The notes beneath the pieces are model-generated. The model was not told the origin of the DNA. It worked only from the letters and a program-made list of their open reading frames with translations, and made no database searches. From Azadirachta indica (taxonomy: Eukaryota; Streptophyta; Magnoliopsida; Sapindales; Meliaceae): a stretch of 64,000 bases of DNA. Positions 8,051 through 19,191 of the stretch are shown here, one piece after another (the first letter of the stretch is position 1; every line of letters starts with the position of its first letter). The stretch lies in the NCBI GenBank assembly GCA_022749755.1, contig CM040452.1:10372350-10436349 (forward strand), in the 5' to 3' direction. The translations under genes were made by a program, and so were the position numbers.

Positions 8051-8901
8051 TGATACGAACCCTGAGTATATTAAACTTGAGACCCAATATCTTTACGCAT
8101 GGAAGCAACTTCTTGGAAAGCTAAATCAGATTCACCCAAGTCTGCAACCCAATTTCAACTTGTGAAATAGAACCTTAGAATAAATACCCTCAAAGTAATT
8201 AGCTTTGATTGTAAGAACCTTGATTCAAGTAAGAATCAAAATAAGAGAAAACACTCTCAATTTAATTTCATTCAAAAAAAAAGTAATTCCCCCTTCATGG
8301 GAGCATTTGGCTGAATATATAAGGGTACAAGAGATAAGTAACCCTAATTAGAGTGTTTGGCCATAAAATTAAACTTATTCTAACTTAAAATAAAATAAAC
8401 TGAATTTGGGCTTAATAATTACCATTAACAGCCCAAACACATAACAAATTATAAACATATGTTTATAAATAAGATTAAAATAGATGATGGGCTTGAACAG
8501 CAACTTAGCCCAAACTGGTACATGGAATCCGAAACTTTCATCATGATGACGATCTGATTCGAACTGCAATTAAAAGAACTTGAACATGCTTGCTTAGCCT
8601 TGAGACATTGTTCGAATATGGTCTTATACAAATTTGAGAAGTTGAATTCCGTAGAAGCTTTAATCTTCAGGTTTTGCCTTATTGTACTTGTGTCAATGTT
8701 ACCAAGCTCTGATTATTGTCTTGAAGTCCAAGCTTGATATTTGACTCTTTCTTACACTCTTGAATTGTTGTAAGATCATCCCACAAACCTTGAATCATCC
8801 CATTTAATGCATCTTTGAATTTCTTCATTCTTGCTCTTGTAACGGGACCATTAGGTAGCTGAATTGGATCATTGCTCTTGTGTGTATCCGTATTTGCATC
8901 A
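8051..8901 (-). repeat. LTR-B (5' LTR of B0)
   Basis: Runs from TGATACGAACC (8,051) to ...TTTGCATCA (8,901), so the sense strand is TGATGC...GTATCA with matching TGAT/ATCA ends. On the minus strand it encodes the pol C-terminal tail (8,679-8,924: [20 protein letters not shown]). A TATATAAG-type box is near 8,312-8,322. Copy 2 has lost about 102 bp here between TGTTT repeats. Confidence 0.9.
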
Positions 8902-9548
8902 ATTGCTCGGCAAGGATACGGCAAAATCGTCAGTATATAAAAAGGTCTCTTTGTACATAAGTACTATAAGGGGCTGTTGTAAAAGTAAAACTCTTTTGAT
9001 CTCACTTTTCTTTTGCAATCAAATTGTATTTTTTCTCTCTCTCATACATCAACGTTGCAACTCTCTCATTTTTCCTTTCACTCTCTTTCACATTTTTGCC
9101 TTTCTCGTTTTCTTTTTTTCTTTTCACTTGCTTTTTGCATCTTTAATTGGTTTTCAAAAACTTGTTTTGGAGTCAATGGTACACGTGATATAGGTTGCCT
9201 TTTGATGGTAAAAGAGTATCTATTGGTGAAATCGTCATGTGTGACTTGTCGATCGTACTACCATGGTCTGCCCAATAGAATGTGATATGCATACATAGGA
9301 ATCACGTCACAAAGGACCTCATCTTTATACTTGCCAATAGAGAATGCCACCAACACTAGTTTTGTTATCTTAATTTCTCCACAATTGTTTAGCCATTGAA
9401 GCTGGTACAGTCGTGGATGTTTCATGGTAGGTAACGACAATTTTTCCACTAATTCGGTGCTGGCCACGTTGGTGCAACTTCCTCCATCAATTATAACGCT
9501 GCAAACTTTGTTGTTGATGAAACACCGAGTATGAACAAGTTCTCCCAC
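8902..9548 (-). pseudogene. A0 aspartic protease and protease-RT linker
   Basis: The protease (9,258-9,548) has CSVIIDGGSCTNVAS with the catalytic Asp in a DGG rather than the common D-S/T-G setting, then the ILLGRPW segment. The linker (about 8,930-9,160) includes PLIVLMYKE. A stop after the GRPW segment and frame changes break the polyprotein. The family role is Gag-Pol processing. B1 and copy 2 share the DGGS motif, so it is a family trait rather than a local mutation. Confidence 0.8.
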
Positions 9549-9559
9549 TGATCATTTTC

Positions 9560-10825
9560 TTCTTCCTTAATCTTTGCGCTAAGAGCTCGTCTTACTATTA
9601 ATAATTCTCTTTTCGTACCATATTGCCCTTCGTAGTTATCTTCAAGAGATGGCATTCTTCTATTTCGTCTTCTTCTTCTCCTTCCGACTCAATCTCCCCT
9701 TGAGTATTGATCACCATTACCCTTTTATTTGGGCATTGGCTAGCTATATGACCCCTGCCTTGACATTTAAAATACTTAATGTCACGATTTCTAGAAGTAG
9801 TGGATTCAATGTTACCTTGTTTTTGCAGCACAACTTGTTTAGTATCCTTAGAAGCTTCGGAATTAGACTTTATTAGTGGAAATTCCTTCCGTTTAGGAGT
9901 TGATCTCCATTAGTTTGTAGTAGTCGTATTTGCTCCTCTCATAGCCATGTTACTTCGCTTCAATTGTTGTTCAACTTTGATGGCTTGGTGTACCATATCT
10001 GTCAACTCTACATAATGATGCATCTCCACCACATCTGCGATCTCAGGATTTAAACCATGTAAGAATCTAGCCATGGTAGCTTTTCTATCCTCCTCTACAT
10101 TTGCTCGGATCATAGCAACCTCCATTTTTTTGTAGTATTCATCTACACTTTTAGATCCTTGAGTCAAACACTGCAATTTGTTGAACAATTCCCGATGGTA
10201 GTTGTTTGGAATGAAACGTCTTCTTATTATTGTCTTCATCTTGCCCCACGTTTCAACAGGACGTTCCTGATTTCTTCTTCTATCCTTCAACAATTGATCC
10301 CACCAAATAATAGCATAATCAGTAAATTCAATGGCCGCAAGTTATACCTTTTTGATCTCGGAGTAGTTGTGACAATCGAAAACCGTCTCTATTTTCTTCT
10401 CTCATACTAAATAAGCTTCAGGATCGTTTTTTACCTTGGAACGGTGGAATTTTTACCTTAATACTTCTTCAATCATCATCCAACTTAGGTCTACCCAACC
10501 TAACTTCTCTATTCCCATAACCATGCAAATTCCTGCCCCGGTTCATTGGTGATTCAGCTAACTCCTCATCATCCTCAACATTACCCCATTGTACCCTTGG
10601 TTGCACTTGTTTAGGTGGTTATCTAATGGAAGAGCTTTGATGTTGCCTTCTTGATGTCTCTTCTTCTAACCTATCCATCCTCTCATGGATTCGTTCTAAC
10701 TCAGCCCTCATCATCCGTCTCATCTCCTCCAATAACGCCTGCAATTGTAGGTTCGGGGTGGTTGGTTGTTGTATTCCCGCGGTTGAATTTTCTTCTTGAT
10801 TATGAGACATATTTAAAATCTGCAA
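9560..10825 (-). pseudogene. A0 gag
   Basis: The start is MSHNQEEN (about 10,810), followed by a coiled-coil-like segment (10,619-10,825), an acidic region broken by stops, capsid (9,910-10,293: [19 protein letters not shown]), and a zinc knuckle at about 9,720-9,775. In copy 1 the first Cys of the knuckle is Tyr (KYFKCQGRGHIASQC); copy 2 has Cys. Stops at about 10,400-10,620 and 9,905 disrupt the frame. Copy 2 lacks 132 bp of capsid that copy 1 keeps (about 9,958-10,090). Confidence 0.8.
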
Positions 10826-11079
10826 AACAAAGTTAAAAATCTCACAAGCACTCTCTCACGTGTTTTCACTCACTCTTGTATTTGAGCACTCAAATGTTTT
10901 CATACTCGCACACTCTTAATCAAAATTTCAGTGGCAATTTTAGGATGAGAAGCAACCAAAACAAATCACAAGAATCAATAAGCAATTCTTAAGAAATTGA
11001 TGCAAACAATGACAATATTGGATCAAAAATAAGAAATATTAGGCCAATACTACAAGAATTATGAATATAATAGATAATA
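10826..11079 (-). other. A0 leader remnant
   Basis: Untranslated leader of family A, similar to 54,945-55,220. The PBS side is deleted and fused to LTR-A. Confidence 0.7.
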
Positions 11080-11717
11080 AGAAAACACTTAAAAATTTAG
11101 ATGATAAGTTTGGTTGTTTTGAACGTTACAAGAAATTAAATTTGAAGAGTTCAAGAACAAGTACTTGTAAGAAATAAATTAACACTCAAACTGCTTGTTT
11201 TATTTCAAGAAATGAAAGCCTTTTTATAGGCAAATATAAAGGGAAAATGTCAAAAGTTAGGTTATCAATCTTACCTAACAATTTGACAAAATAAATTTAA
11301 ACTTTATGACTTTAAAACCTATAAATTTCAAACATGAAAATGTAAGCAATGACATCATATATATATGACATAAGCGATGACGCCGAATGTATATGATGTA
11401 AGTGATTACATAATTTTAAGATTCTAAAATTATATAAATGGACTATAATTTTCAAACATTTTCATATTAGTTTTCTTGGACTCCGATCGCTTCAATGTTA
11501 TTCACTGAGCCTAATTCTTCAAGATGTATTTTTTGAATTGTATTTGAATCACACATCTTTGAATCACTGGAATTGCACTTTTCAATGTCTTGGCTTTAAC
11601 TCTTGTAATCGGTCCACTCGACATGTTTAGCGAATCATATAGATGCTGTAATTAAGTGTCTCCAATTTATGTCTGAGGTTCTTCTCTTATTTACGTGATT
11701 GCCAACTTTGTTTGCAT
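11080..11717 (-). repeat. LTR-A, shared between A0 and A1
   Basis: On its right it is the 3' LTR for the A1 integrase fragment; on its left it is the 5' LTR for A0. The U5 end is missing (PBS-proximal about 170 bp) and the sense 5' terminus is trimmed by a couple of bases (reads TTTGCATA, not TTTGCATCA). It contains the U3 ACGT cluster (about 11,340-11,410) and a TATA region near 11,220. Confidence 0.8.
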
Positions 11718-12140
11718 AAAAAAGTGACTCAAAAACTTGGAATCTTGATCAGAAACGATAGCTTTTAGAATACCATGCAGCTTCACTACCTCTTTGAAAT
11801 ACAAATCAGTTATAAGCATCCGTTGTTTTGTTGCATGAAATAAAATAAGCCATTTTAGGAAACCTAGCCACCACCACCATGATAGAATCTTTATTTTTTT
11901 GAGTTCTTGGTAACCCAACAATAAAATCTAAACTAACATCTTCTCATAGAGCGTTAGGCACTAGTAATGGAATATACAAACCTGTATTTTGTCCATGACT
12001 TTTTGCAAAACGGCAGATCTTACACCTTTCCACATACTTCATCACATGGCATCCCATCTTTGGCCAAAAAAACTTATCTTTCAAGAGAGCAAGTGTTTTA
12101 TCTCTATCAAAGTGACTGCCAACACAATTGTCATGAGTTT
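11718..12140 (-). pseudogene. A1 integrase fragment
   Basis: Minus-strand pieces show the integrase zinc-binding part (HFDRDKTLALLKDKFFWPKM...CKICRFAKSHG, 11,944-12,189) and part of the catalytic core ([13 protein letters not shown], 11,691-11,921). The core then runs directly into LTR-A, so the integrase C-terminus and polypurine tract are deleted. Upstream it is fused to gag at about 12,140, so protease, RT and RNase H are also deleted. Confidence 0.8.
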
Positions 12141-12340
12141 CCATGATTCCAGCAAATAATAGCATAATCAGTAAACTTAATTGCCACAAGTTTTATCTTT
12201 TTGATTTCGGAGTTATTGTGACAATCAAAAACCATCTTTATTCTCTTCTTCCACTCTAAATAAGCTTCAGGATCATTTTTTCCTTGAAGCGGTGGAATTT
12301 TCACCTTAATGCTTTCTAAATCATCATCCAACAACTTAGG
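12131..12340 (-). pseudogene. A1 gag fragment (left of B1 insertion)
   Basis: It encodes LESIKVKIPPLQGKNDPEAY and FTDYAIICW, the gypsy gag core. It is continuous with the gag piece at 18,860-19,191 once B1 is removed; TTAGG at 12,336-12,340 is the left TSD. Confidence 0.85.
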
Positions 12341-13187
12341 TGATACGAACCCCGAGTATATTAAACTTGAGACCCAATATCTTTACGCATGGATGCAACC
12401 TCTTGGAAAGATAAATCAGATTCATCCAAGTCTGCAACCCAATTTCAACTTGTGAAATAGAACCTTAGAATAAATATCCTCAAAGTAATTAACTTTGATT
12501 GTAAGAACCTTGATTCAAGTAAGAATCAAAACAAGAGAAAACACTCTCAATTTTATTTCATTCGAAAAAGTAATGATGTCTCCATGGGAGCATGTGGCTG
12601 AATATATAAGGGTACAAGAGATAAGTAACCCTAATTAGAGTGTTTGGCCATAAAATTAAACTTATTTTAACTTAAAATAAAATAAACTGAATTTGGGCTT
12701 AATAATTAGCGTTAACAGCCCAAACACATAACAAACTATAAATATATGTTTATAAATAAGATTAAAATAGATAATGGGCTTGAACAGCAACTTAGTCCAA
12801 ACTGGCACATGGAATCCGAAACTTGCATCATGATGACGATCTGATTCGAACTGTAATTAAAAGACTTGAACATACTTGCTTAGCCTTGAGACATCATTCG
12901 AATATGGCCTTATACAAATTTGAGAAGTTGAATTCCGTATAAGCTTTAATCTTCAGGTTTTTCCTTCTTGTACTTGTGTCAATGTTACCAAACTCTGATT
13001 ATTGTCTTGAAGTCCAAGCTTGATATTTGACTTTTTCTTACACTCTTGAATTGTTGCAAGATCATCCCACAAACCTTAAATCATCCCATTCAATGCATCT
13101 TTGAATTTCTTCATTCTTGCTCTTGTAACGGGACCATTAGGTAGCTGCATTAGATCATTGCTCTTCTGTGCATCCGTATTTGCATCA
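12341..13187 (-). repeat. LTR-B, 3' LTR of B1
   Basis: 847 bp, sense TGATGCAAATACG...GTTCGTATCA. It carries the C-terminal tail codons of pol ([15 protein letters not shown]) across the internal/LTR boundary. A TATATAAG box is at about 12,600-12,610 on the complementary strand. Confidence 0.92.
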
Positions 13188-13205
13188 TTCCCTCGCTCCT
13201 CAAGA
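13188..13205 (-). other. Polypurine tract of B1
   Basis: The sense strand reads CTTGAGGAGCGAGGGAA directly before the LTR start TGATGC. It initiates plus-strand DNA synthesis in family members and here lies within pol coding sequence (HLEERGN). Confidence 0.85.
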
Positions 13206-15906
13206 TGATTCGTCCACGAATCTTCACCATCTACATCAAAAGGAGAAAGATCAACCACATTAAAAGTTGTATTCACAGTATACTCACCTAAAGAACAGAT
13301 TTGCAAACGCACTACTTCCCTAAAGAACAGATTTGCAATATTAGTGGCATCATCAGTTTTATTACACGGTATAAAATGTGACATCTTGGAAAACCTATCA
13401 ACCACTACAAAAATAGAATCTTTTCCCTTTTTCGATCCAGGTAAACCCAAAACAAAATCCATGGAAATATTAGTCCAAGGTTCACTAGAAACAGGTAAAG
13501 GAGTATACAAACCTTGATTTAAAACTTTAGATTTAGCTTGTTTGCACACAACACATCTATCACAAACTCTTTGCACATCATTTTTCATTTTAGGCCAATA
13601 GAAGTGTTCATCTAAAGTGTCTAAAGTTTTTGTAATGCCAAAATGTCCCATTAAACCACCCCCATGAAACTCTTTTACAAGCAATGCACTCAGAGAACAA
13701 ATAGGTATGCACAATTTATTTTCTTTAAACAAAAACCCATCCATTCTATAGAACTTACCATATGCAGCTTTCTTACATGCTTTGAAAATGCTAGAAAAGT
13801 CAGTATCATCATCATAAAGAGTTTTAATATGTTCAAATCTAAGCATTCTTGCATCTAAAGCATTAAGAAAAGTATACTTCCTTGAAAGTGCATCAGCCAC
13901 AACATTGTCTTTACCTTGCTTGTATTTAATCACATAAGGAAAAGTCTCAATAAATTCGACCCATTTGGCATGTCGTTTATTCAACTTACCTTGCCTTTTA
14001 ATGAACTTCAAAGATTGATGGTCAGTATAAATAACAAATTTCTTAGGCCATAAGTAATACTGCCAGTTATCCAAAGCTCTAACCAAAGCATAAGGCTCTT
14101 TGTCGTAAGTAGGATAATTCAATGAGGTGCCATGGAGCTTTTCACTAAAGTAGGCAATTGGCCTCTTTTCCTGCATAAGAACAGCCCCAATGCCCAATCC
14201 TGATGCATCACATTCAAGTTCAAAAGTATTAGCAAAGTTAGGTAAAGAAAGAATGGGTGCCTTACAAAGCTTATCTTTCAAAAAAGTAAATGCATGCTCT
14301 TGTTCTTTGTCCCACTTAAAAGTACAATTCTTTTAATTACCTCTGTAAGGGGTGCCGCAATGGCGCTAAAATCTTTTATAAACCGTCTATAAAAACTAGC
14401 CAATCCATGAAAACTTCTTACCTCACTTACCGATTTAGGAGTAGGCCAATTTTTTATAACACTTACCTTCTCTTCATCAACTTCAACGCCTTGATCACTT
14501 ACCACGAAACCTAAAAACACAATTCGATCTAAATAAAAAGAACACTTTTTAAGGTTAGCATATAACTTTTCTTTCCCCAAAATATCAAGTACAGCCCTTA
14601 AATGTTGTACATGTTTATTCGAATTTTTGGAATACACAAGGATATCATCAAAGTATAGAATAACAAATTTTCCAATTAAATCTTTCAAAACATGGTTCAT
14701 AAGCCTCATGAAAGTATTAGGTGCATTAGTTAAACTAAAAGGCATAACTAACCATTCATATAGACGATATTTTGTTTTGAATGCAGTTTTCCACTCATCA
14801 CCCTCTCTCATGCGAATTTGATGATATCCACTTTTCAAATCAATTTTGCTAAAGATAGTAGAACCATATAATTCATCAAGCATATCATCTAGCCTAGGAA
14901 TAGGATGGCGATACTTTACCGTAATGTTATTAATTGCACGACAATCAACACACATACGCCAAGAGCCATCTTTCTTAGGTACCAACAAAACAGGAACAGC
15001 ACATGGACTCATACTTTCTCTAACATATCCCTTGGTTAACAACTCCTCAACTTGCCTTTGAAGCTCCTTTGTGTCCTCGGGATTACTCCTACAGGCTGGT
15101 TTATTTGGAATTGAAGCTCCAGGAATGAAATTGATCTGATGCTCAATACCCCTAATGGCCGGCAACTCATTGGGTATCTCCTCGGGAAAAACATCTTTAT
15201 AAGTCTGTAAAAGAGAAATAAATGCAGTAGGCAAAGAAGTATTAAGGTCATTAGTGTTTAAGTAAAGTTCCTTGTACATAAGTACAAGTATACTTTTGTT
15301 GGAAAACCAAGCCGCCCTAATATCACTCCTTTTTGCATAAAAGCTCACTTGTTTCTTTTTACATTCAATTGTTTCTTTTTCCTCCACTCTTTTTCCCTCA
15401 TTTGAATTCTGCCCCGCTCCATTCGAACTCACTTTTTTTTCTTTCTCATTATTTTTGCCACTATTTTCTTTTGAAAACTCACCCTCCTTTATTCCACCTT
15501 CACTCACTCTTTTCTTCTCACTCTTGTTTTTTCTCTGACTTTGCATTCTTCTAAGCTCACCTTCATAAACTTTTTTAGGTGAAAGTGGTACAAGAGTAAT
15601 TTTCTTCTCATCCTTCTCAAAAGTATAATAATTTGTAAAACCATTATGTAACACCTTTCTGTCAAAATGCCAAGAGCTTCCCAACAATAGATGACCAGCA
15701 TGCATGGGCACTACATCAAACAACAACTCATCTCTATACTTGCCTATTTTGAAGGTAACAAGAACTTGCTTTGTCACCCTAACTTCCCCACAATCATTAA
15801 GCCACTTCAACTTGTAAGGATGTGGATGTTTTAAAGTAGGTAACCCCAACTTTTCTACAAGAGTAGTACTAGCAACATTAGTTACACTGCCACCATCAAT
15901 TATCAC
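13206..15906 (-). pseudogene. B1 pol: protease, RT, RNase H, integrase (broken)
   Basis: Protease starts at VIIDGGSVTNVAS (about 15,905). A Lys/Ser-rich linker follows, then RT (about 15,070-14,340) with [22 protein letters not shown] and the catalytic YFDD (about 14,655), RNase H from ELECDASG (about 14,225), integrase zinc finger (about 13,640-13,540) and core ([20 protein letters not shown]). DCRAIN and GDEWKTAF are CRM-lineage RT features. A one-base deletion near 14,335 shifts RT out of frame with RNase H. A 592-bp deletion removes most of the integrase core and C-terminal domain and joins HGIP-side sequence to ...GEYTVN at about 13,290. Dead. Confidence 0.88.
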
Positions 15907-17190
15907 ATCACAAACCCTATCCTTTACAAGACACCTAATATAGAAGAGATTCTTTCTTGATCACATTATTCCTGTTGGACTTGCATATTCAAAACTCTTC
16001 TTGATACAAGAGCCTTACCACTTTCAGCCATAGTAAATTGCTCATCCCCTTCTTCATCACTTGCATCTTTAAGAGGTGGCATCGTCTCTTGTTCATTCTC
16101 CTCTTCACTGGCCGAATAGTACTCTCCCTCAAGCATGAATATGGTTCTTTGATTTAGGCAATTCCGCTTGTAATGTCCTACACCTTGACATTTAAAACAT
16201 TTAATATTTTGGTGTTAGTAGTAGAATCAAGCTTACCCTTGTCTTTGCTTGGGTTGGATGTTATGGGAAACTCTTTGGATTCGATTTTAGGCTTGGATGA
16301 TGAAGCCTTATTATCTTTCCTCTAATTTGATTTGAATAAAGAAGTATATGAGGAAAACTGACTTGTACGACCTCTCTTTTTCAGTTGCTTTTCAACCTTC
16401 AATGCAAGGTGAAGCAAGTCTTTTAGCTCCATATATGGCTGCAATTCAACCACATTAGAAATCTCCTTGTTCAAACCATTGAGGAATCTTGCCATTGTAA
16501 CTTCATTATCTTCCTCTACATTTGCTCTTATCATTGCTACCTCCATCTCCTTGTAGTATTCCTCAACACTCTTAGACCCTTGAGTGAGATTTTGAAGTCA
16601 ATTATACAATTCTCTATAGTAATAGCTTGGTACATATCTCTTGCACATGATGGATTTTAGATCTCTCCACTCTTCAATGGGCCTTTCCCTATTTCTACTT
16701 CGCTTTTGCTTAGTATCATCCCACCAAGTAATAGCATAAGCTTCAAAAACAGTCACGGCAAGCTTCAACTTCTTGGATTCAGTGTAGTCATTGCAATCAA
16801 ACACTAATTTAATCTTTGTTCCCAATCCAAGTATGCCTTAGGATCCATTCTTCCATAAAATGGTGGAATTTTCAGTTTGACCCCGCTGTTGTTATTGTTA
16901 TTGTTTCCTACCCTCGGTCTCACCTCTTCTTCCTCTCCATTGTCATCAAGTGATTCATTATCATTAAAGCCATCATCTAATTGAGCTCTTCTTGGAACTC
17001 GCTTAGTTTGCATGGTTGGATTAGGAGCATTAGATGGCTGCCCCCTTGTGACTGAAACCTCTAGCCTCTCCATTCTATCAACCAACTCTCCATATTTTCT
17101 ATCCATGGCTTGCAACAACTCGGTTAAAGTTTGGAATCGATCTATCTCACCTTGTGGATTTCTTGCTTGTCTCCACTCATCTTGCAAGAC
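15907..17190 (-). pseudogene. B1 gag
   Basis: Pieces in different frames: N-terminus and acidic region (16,804-17,223), capsid (16,598-16,825 and 16,322-16,546), and the zinc-knuckle region near 16,150-16,205. In copy 1 a one-base loss near 16,210 disrupts the frame next to the knuckle. Frames also break at about 16,590 and 16,815, and an in-frame TAA sits at about 16,322. The order and length match family-B gag in B0. Not translatable as one protein. Confidence 0.8.
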
Positions 17191-17997
17191 AAAGTTAGTA
17201 AAGCAAAAGAATAATTTCCTCACTTCACTCCCTCACGTGTTTCACTCAAATAATGTTATCACTCAAGTTCGCTTGTATTTCACACTTAATTTATGGCTTT
17301 TCTCTATATGAACTCATACTAAACCCTTTTTCCACTCTAATTCTCTTATTAAAATTAATTGCAAAAATCAAAATTTATACAAACTTACTAAATACAATGA
17401 AAAGTAAAATAAAACTAATTTAGATAGGCAACAAAATGGGAAAGCACAAAGATTAGGAAATAGATTTTTAGAAATGATAAAGAAAAGATTAAGAGCAAAG
17501 AAAAAAAAATTAATACAGGAATAGGAAAGTCAACCAAAAATTATGGAAAGATTAGGAAGTAAATCCTATCTTGTTTTGGAATGTAGGCTTGATTTGGTCA
17601 AACTCCTTGAACCAATCTGATTTGTCTTTTTATTCTCCTTATTTTCGTTCAACACCTGCCCCCCCTTTTTTTTCTTCTCTTAGCCAAATGCTCTGCTTTT
17701 CTCTCTTTTTTTTTAATTTTTTTTTATATCTGCGAACACGTAGGAGTAACCAAATAAAAATAAATAGAAAGAGACACAAAAGAAACGAATAGACAAAGAC
17801 TAAATCAACCGAATTAGAGATTGGTACAACCCAAACTTGACTTGCTGTGAATTGAAAGGAAACTCTCTTCTTCTTTTTTTTCTTGATATAATAGACACAA
17901 AAACGAAAATAAATGGAATTGAAGCAAAACAGACTCAAAAACTAAAGAAACAAATAGACAAATTTGAAAGACGATATAACCTGATTTAGGGTCGTAA
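17191..17997 (-). other. B1 leader
   Basis: Untranslated leader with a C run near 17,660 and T-rich stretches, homologous to B0 6,538-7,399 but with a single unit of the 60-bp repeat. Nothing coding supported. Confidence 0.7.
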
Positions 17998-17998
17998 C

Positions 17999-18010
17999 TT
18001 TGATACCAAA
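17999..18010 (-). other. PBS of B1, decayed initiator-Met type
   Basis: The minus strand reads TTGGTATCAAAG, one change from the iMet PBS core TGGTATCAGAG, immediately before LTR-B. Confidence 0.75.
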
Positions 18011-18011
18011 C

Positions 18012-18859
18012 TGATATGAACCCCAAGTATATTAAACTTGAGACCCAATATCTTTACGCATAGAAGCAACCTCTTGAAAAACTAAATCAAATTCATCCAA
18101 GTCTACAACCCAATTTCAACTTGTGAAATAGAACCTTAGAATAAATACTCTCAAAGTAATTAGCTTTGATTGTAAGAACCTTAATTCAAGCAAGAATCAA
18201 AACAAGAGAAAACACTCAATTTTATTTCATTCGAAAATAATAATGATGCCTCCATGGGAGCATGTGGCTGAATATATAAGGGTACAAGAGATAAGAACCC
18301 TAATTGGAGTGTTTGGCCACAAAATTAAACTTATTCTAACTTAAAATAAATTAAATTGAATTTGAGCTTAATAATTAGCGTTAACAGCCCAAACACATAA
18401 CAAATTATAAATATATGTTTATAAATAAGACTAAAATAGATAATGGGTTTGAATAGCAACTTAACCCAAACTGGGACATGGAATCCGAAACTTGCATCAT
18501 GATGACGATCTGATTCGAACTGCAATTAAAAGACTTGAACATGCTTGCTTAGCCTTGAGACATCATTTCAATATGGCCTTATACAAATTTGAGAAGTTGA
18601 ATTCCGTAAAAGATTTAATCTTCAGGTTTTGCCTTCTTGTACTTGTGTCAATGTTACCAAACTCTGATGATTATTGTCTTGAAGTCCAAGCTTGATATTT
18701 GACTCTTTCTTACACTCTTGAATTGTTGCAAGATCATCTCACAAAGCTTGAATCATCCCATTCAATGCATCTTTGAATTTCTTCATTCCTGCTCTTATAA
18801 TGGGACCATTAGGTAGCTGAATTGGATAATTGCTCTTGTGTGCATCCGTATTTGCATCA
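18012..18859 (-). repeat. LTR-B, 5' LTR of B1
   Basis: 848 bp, TGATATGAACC...TTTGCATCA on the plus strand, directly followed by the TTAGG TSD at 18,860. About 7% diverged from 12,341-13,187 over the first 190 bp. Confidence 0.92.
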
Positions 18860-19191
18860 TTAGGTCTACCCAACCTAGCTTCTCTATCCCCATAACCACG
18901 CAAATTTCTGCCCCAGTTCATTGGTGATTTATCGAACTCCTCATCATCCTCAACATTACCCCATTGTTGCACTTGCCTAGATGGTTGTCTAATGGAAGAG
19001 ATTTGATGTTGCCCTCTTGATGTCTCTTTTTCCAACCTATCCATCATTTCATGGATTGGTTGTAACTCAACTCTCATCATCTGTCTCATCTCTCCAAATA
19101 ACGCTTGCAATTGTAGGTTCGGGGTGGTTGGTAGCTGTGCCCCCAAGGTTAAATTTTCTTCTTGATTGTGAGACATATTTAAAATCTGCAA
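18860..19191 (-). pseudogene. A1 gag N-terminal fragment (right of B1 insertion)
   Basis: It starts at MSHNQEEN (about 19,176), followed by the predicted coiled coil, an acidic stretch, and REARLGRP, where B1 begins. The open frame continues into LTR-B only by chance. With 12,131-12,340 it forms the interrupted gag. Confidence 0.85.

Larger units (their letters stand above)
5173..8901 (-). mobile_element. Family-B CRM-like element B0, copy 1 (truncated and deleted)
   Basis: Read on the minus strand: LTR-B (8,901-8,051), PBS (8,050-8,036), leader interrupted by a solo LTR (8,031-7,400), gag (6,537-5,257), a trace of protease, then a deletion into the last part of the other LTR-B. The gag and RT sequences of this family match the CRM-like chromoviral lineage. 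B0 lies inside family-A element A0, in its protease-RT linker; TSD bases at the left side are lost. Confidence 0.85.
8902..11079 (-). mobile_element. Family-A CRM-like fragment A0, copy 1 (leader, gag, protease)
   Basis: On the minus strand: leader, gag with zinc knuckle, protease, and the linker towards RT, where B0 interrupts it at 8,901/8,902. RT and downstream parts are absent from the other side of B0. Its leader joins LTR-A at about 11,079/11,080 with the PBS and the last part of that LTR deleted. Confidence 0.8.
12341..18859 (-). mobile_element. Family-B CRM-like element B1, copy 1, two LTRs, TSD TTAGG
   Basis: LTRs at 12,341-13,187 and 18,012-18,859, polypurine tract, pol, gag, leader and PBS in order on the minus strand. 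It is flanked by TTAGG at 12,336-12,340 and 18,860-18,864. Target: gag of A1, uninterrupted form at about 10,480-10,500. The two LTRs differ at about 13 of the first 190 positions (about 7%), far more than the two duplicate copies differ, so B1 inserted well before the duplication. Copy 1 has a 592-bp deletion in integrase. Confidence 0.95.

Noticed and set aside
7420..8124. Open frames inside the chromovirus solo LTR as genes
   Set aside because: Short, overlapping on both strands, no motif, and wholly within an LTR defined by TSD and empty site.
8864..9285. Hydrophobic plus-strand frames (also 33,996-34,416)
   Set aside because: Antisense of the Lys/Glu-rich protease-RT linker and of LTR-B pol-tail codons of minus-strand elements.
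15333..15554. Plus-strand frames repeated at 30,554 and 40,925 as a small conserved protein
   Set aside because: They recur because they are antisense to the conserved Lys/Ser-rich linker of family-B pol.
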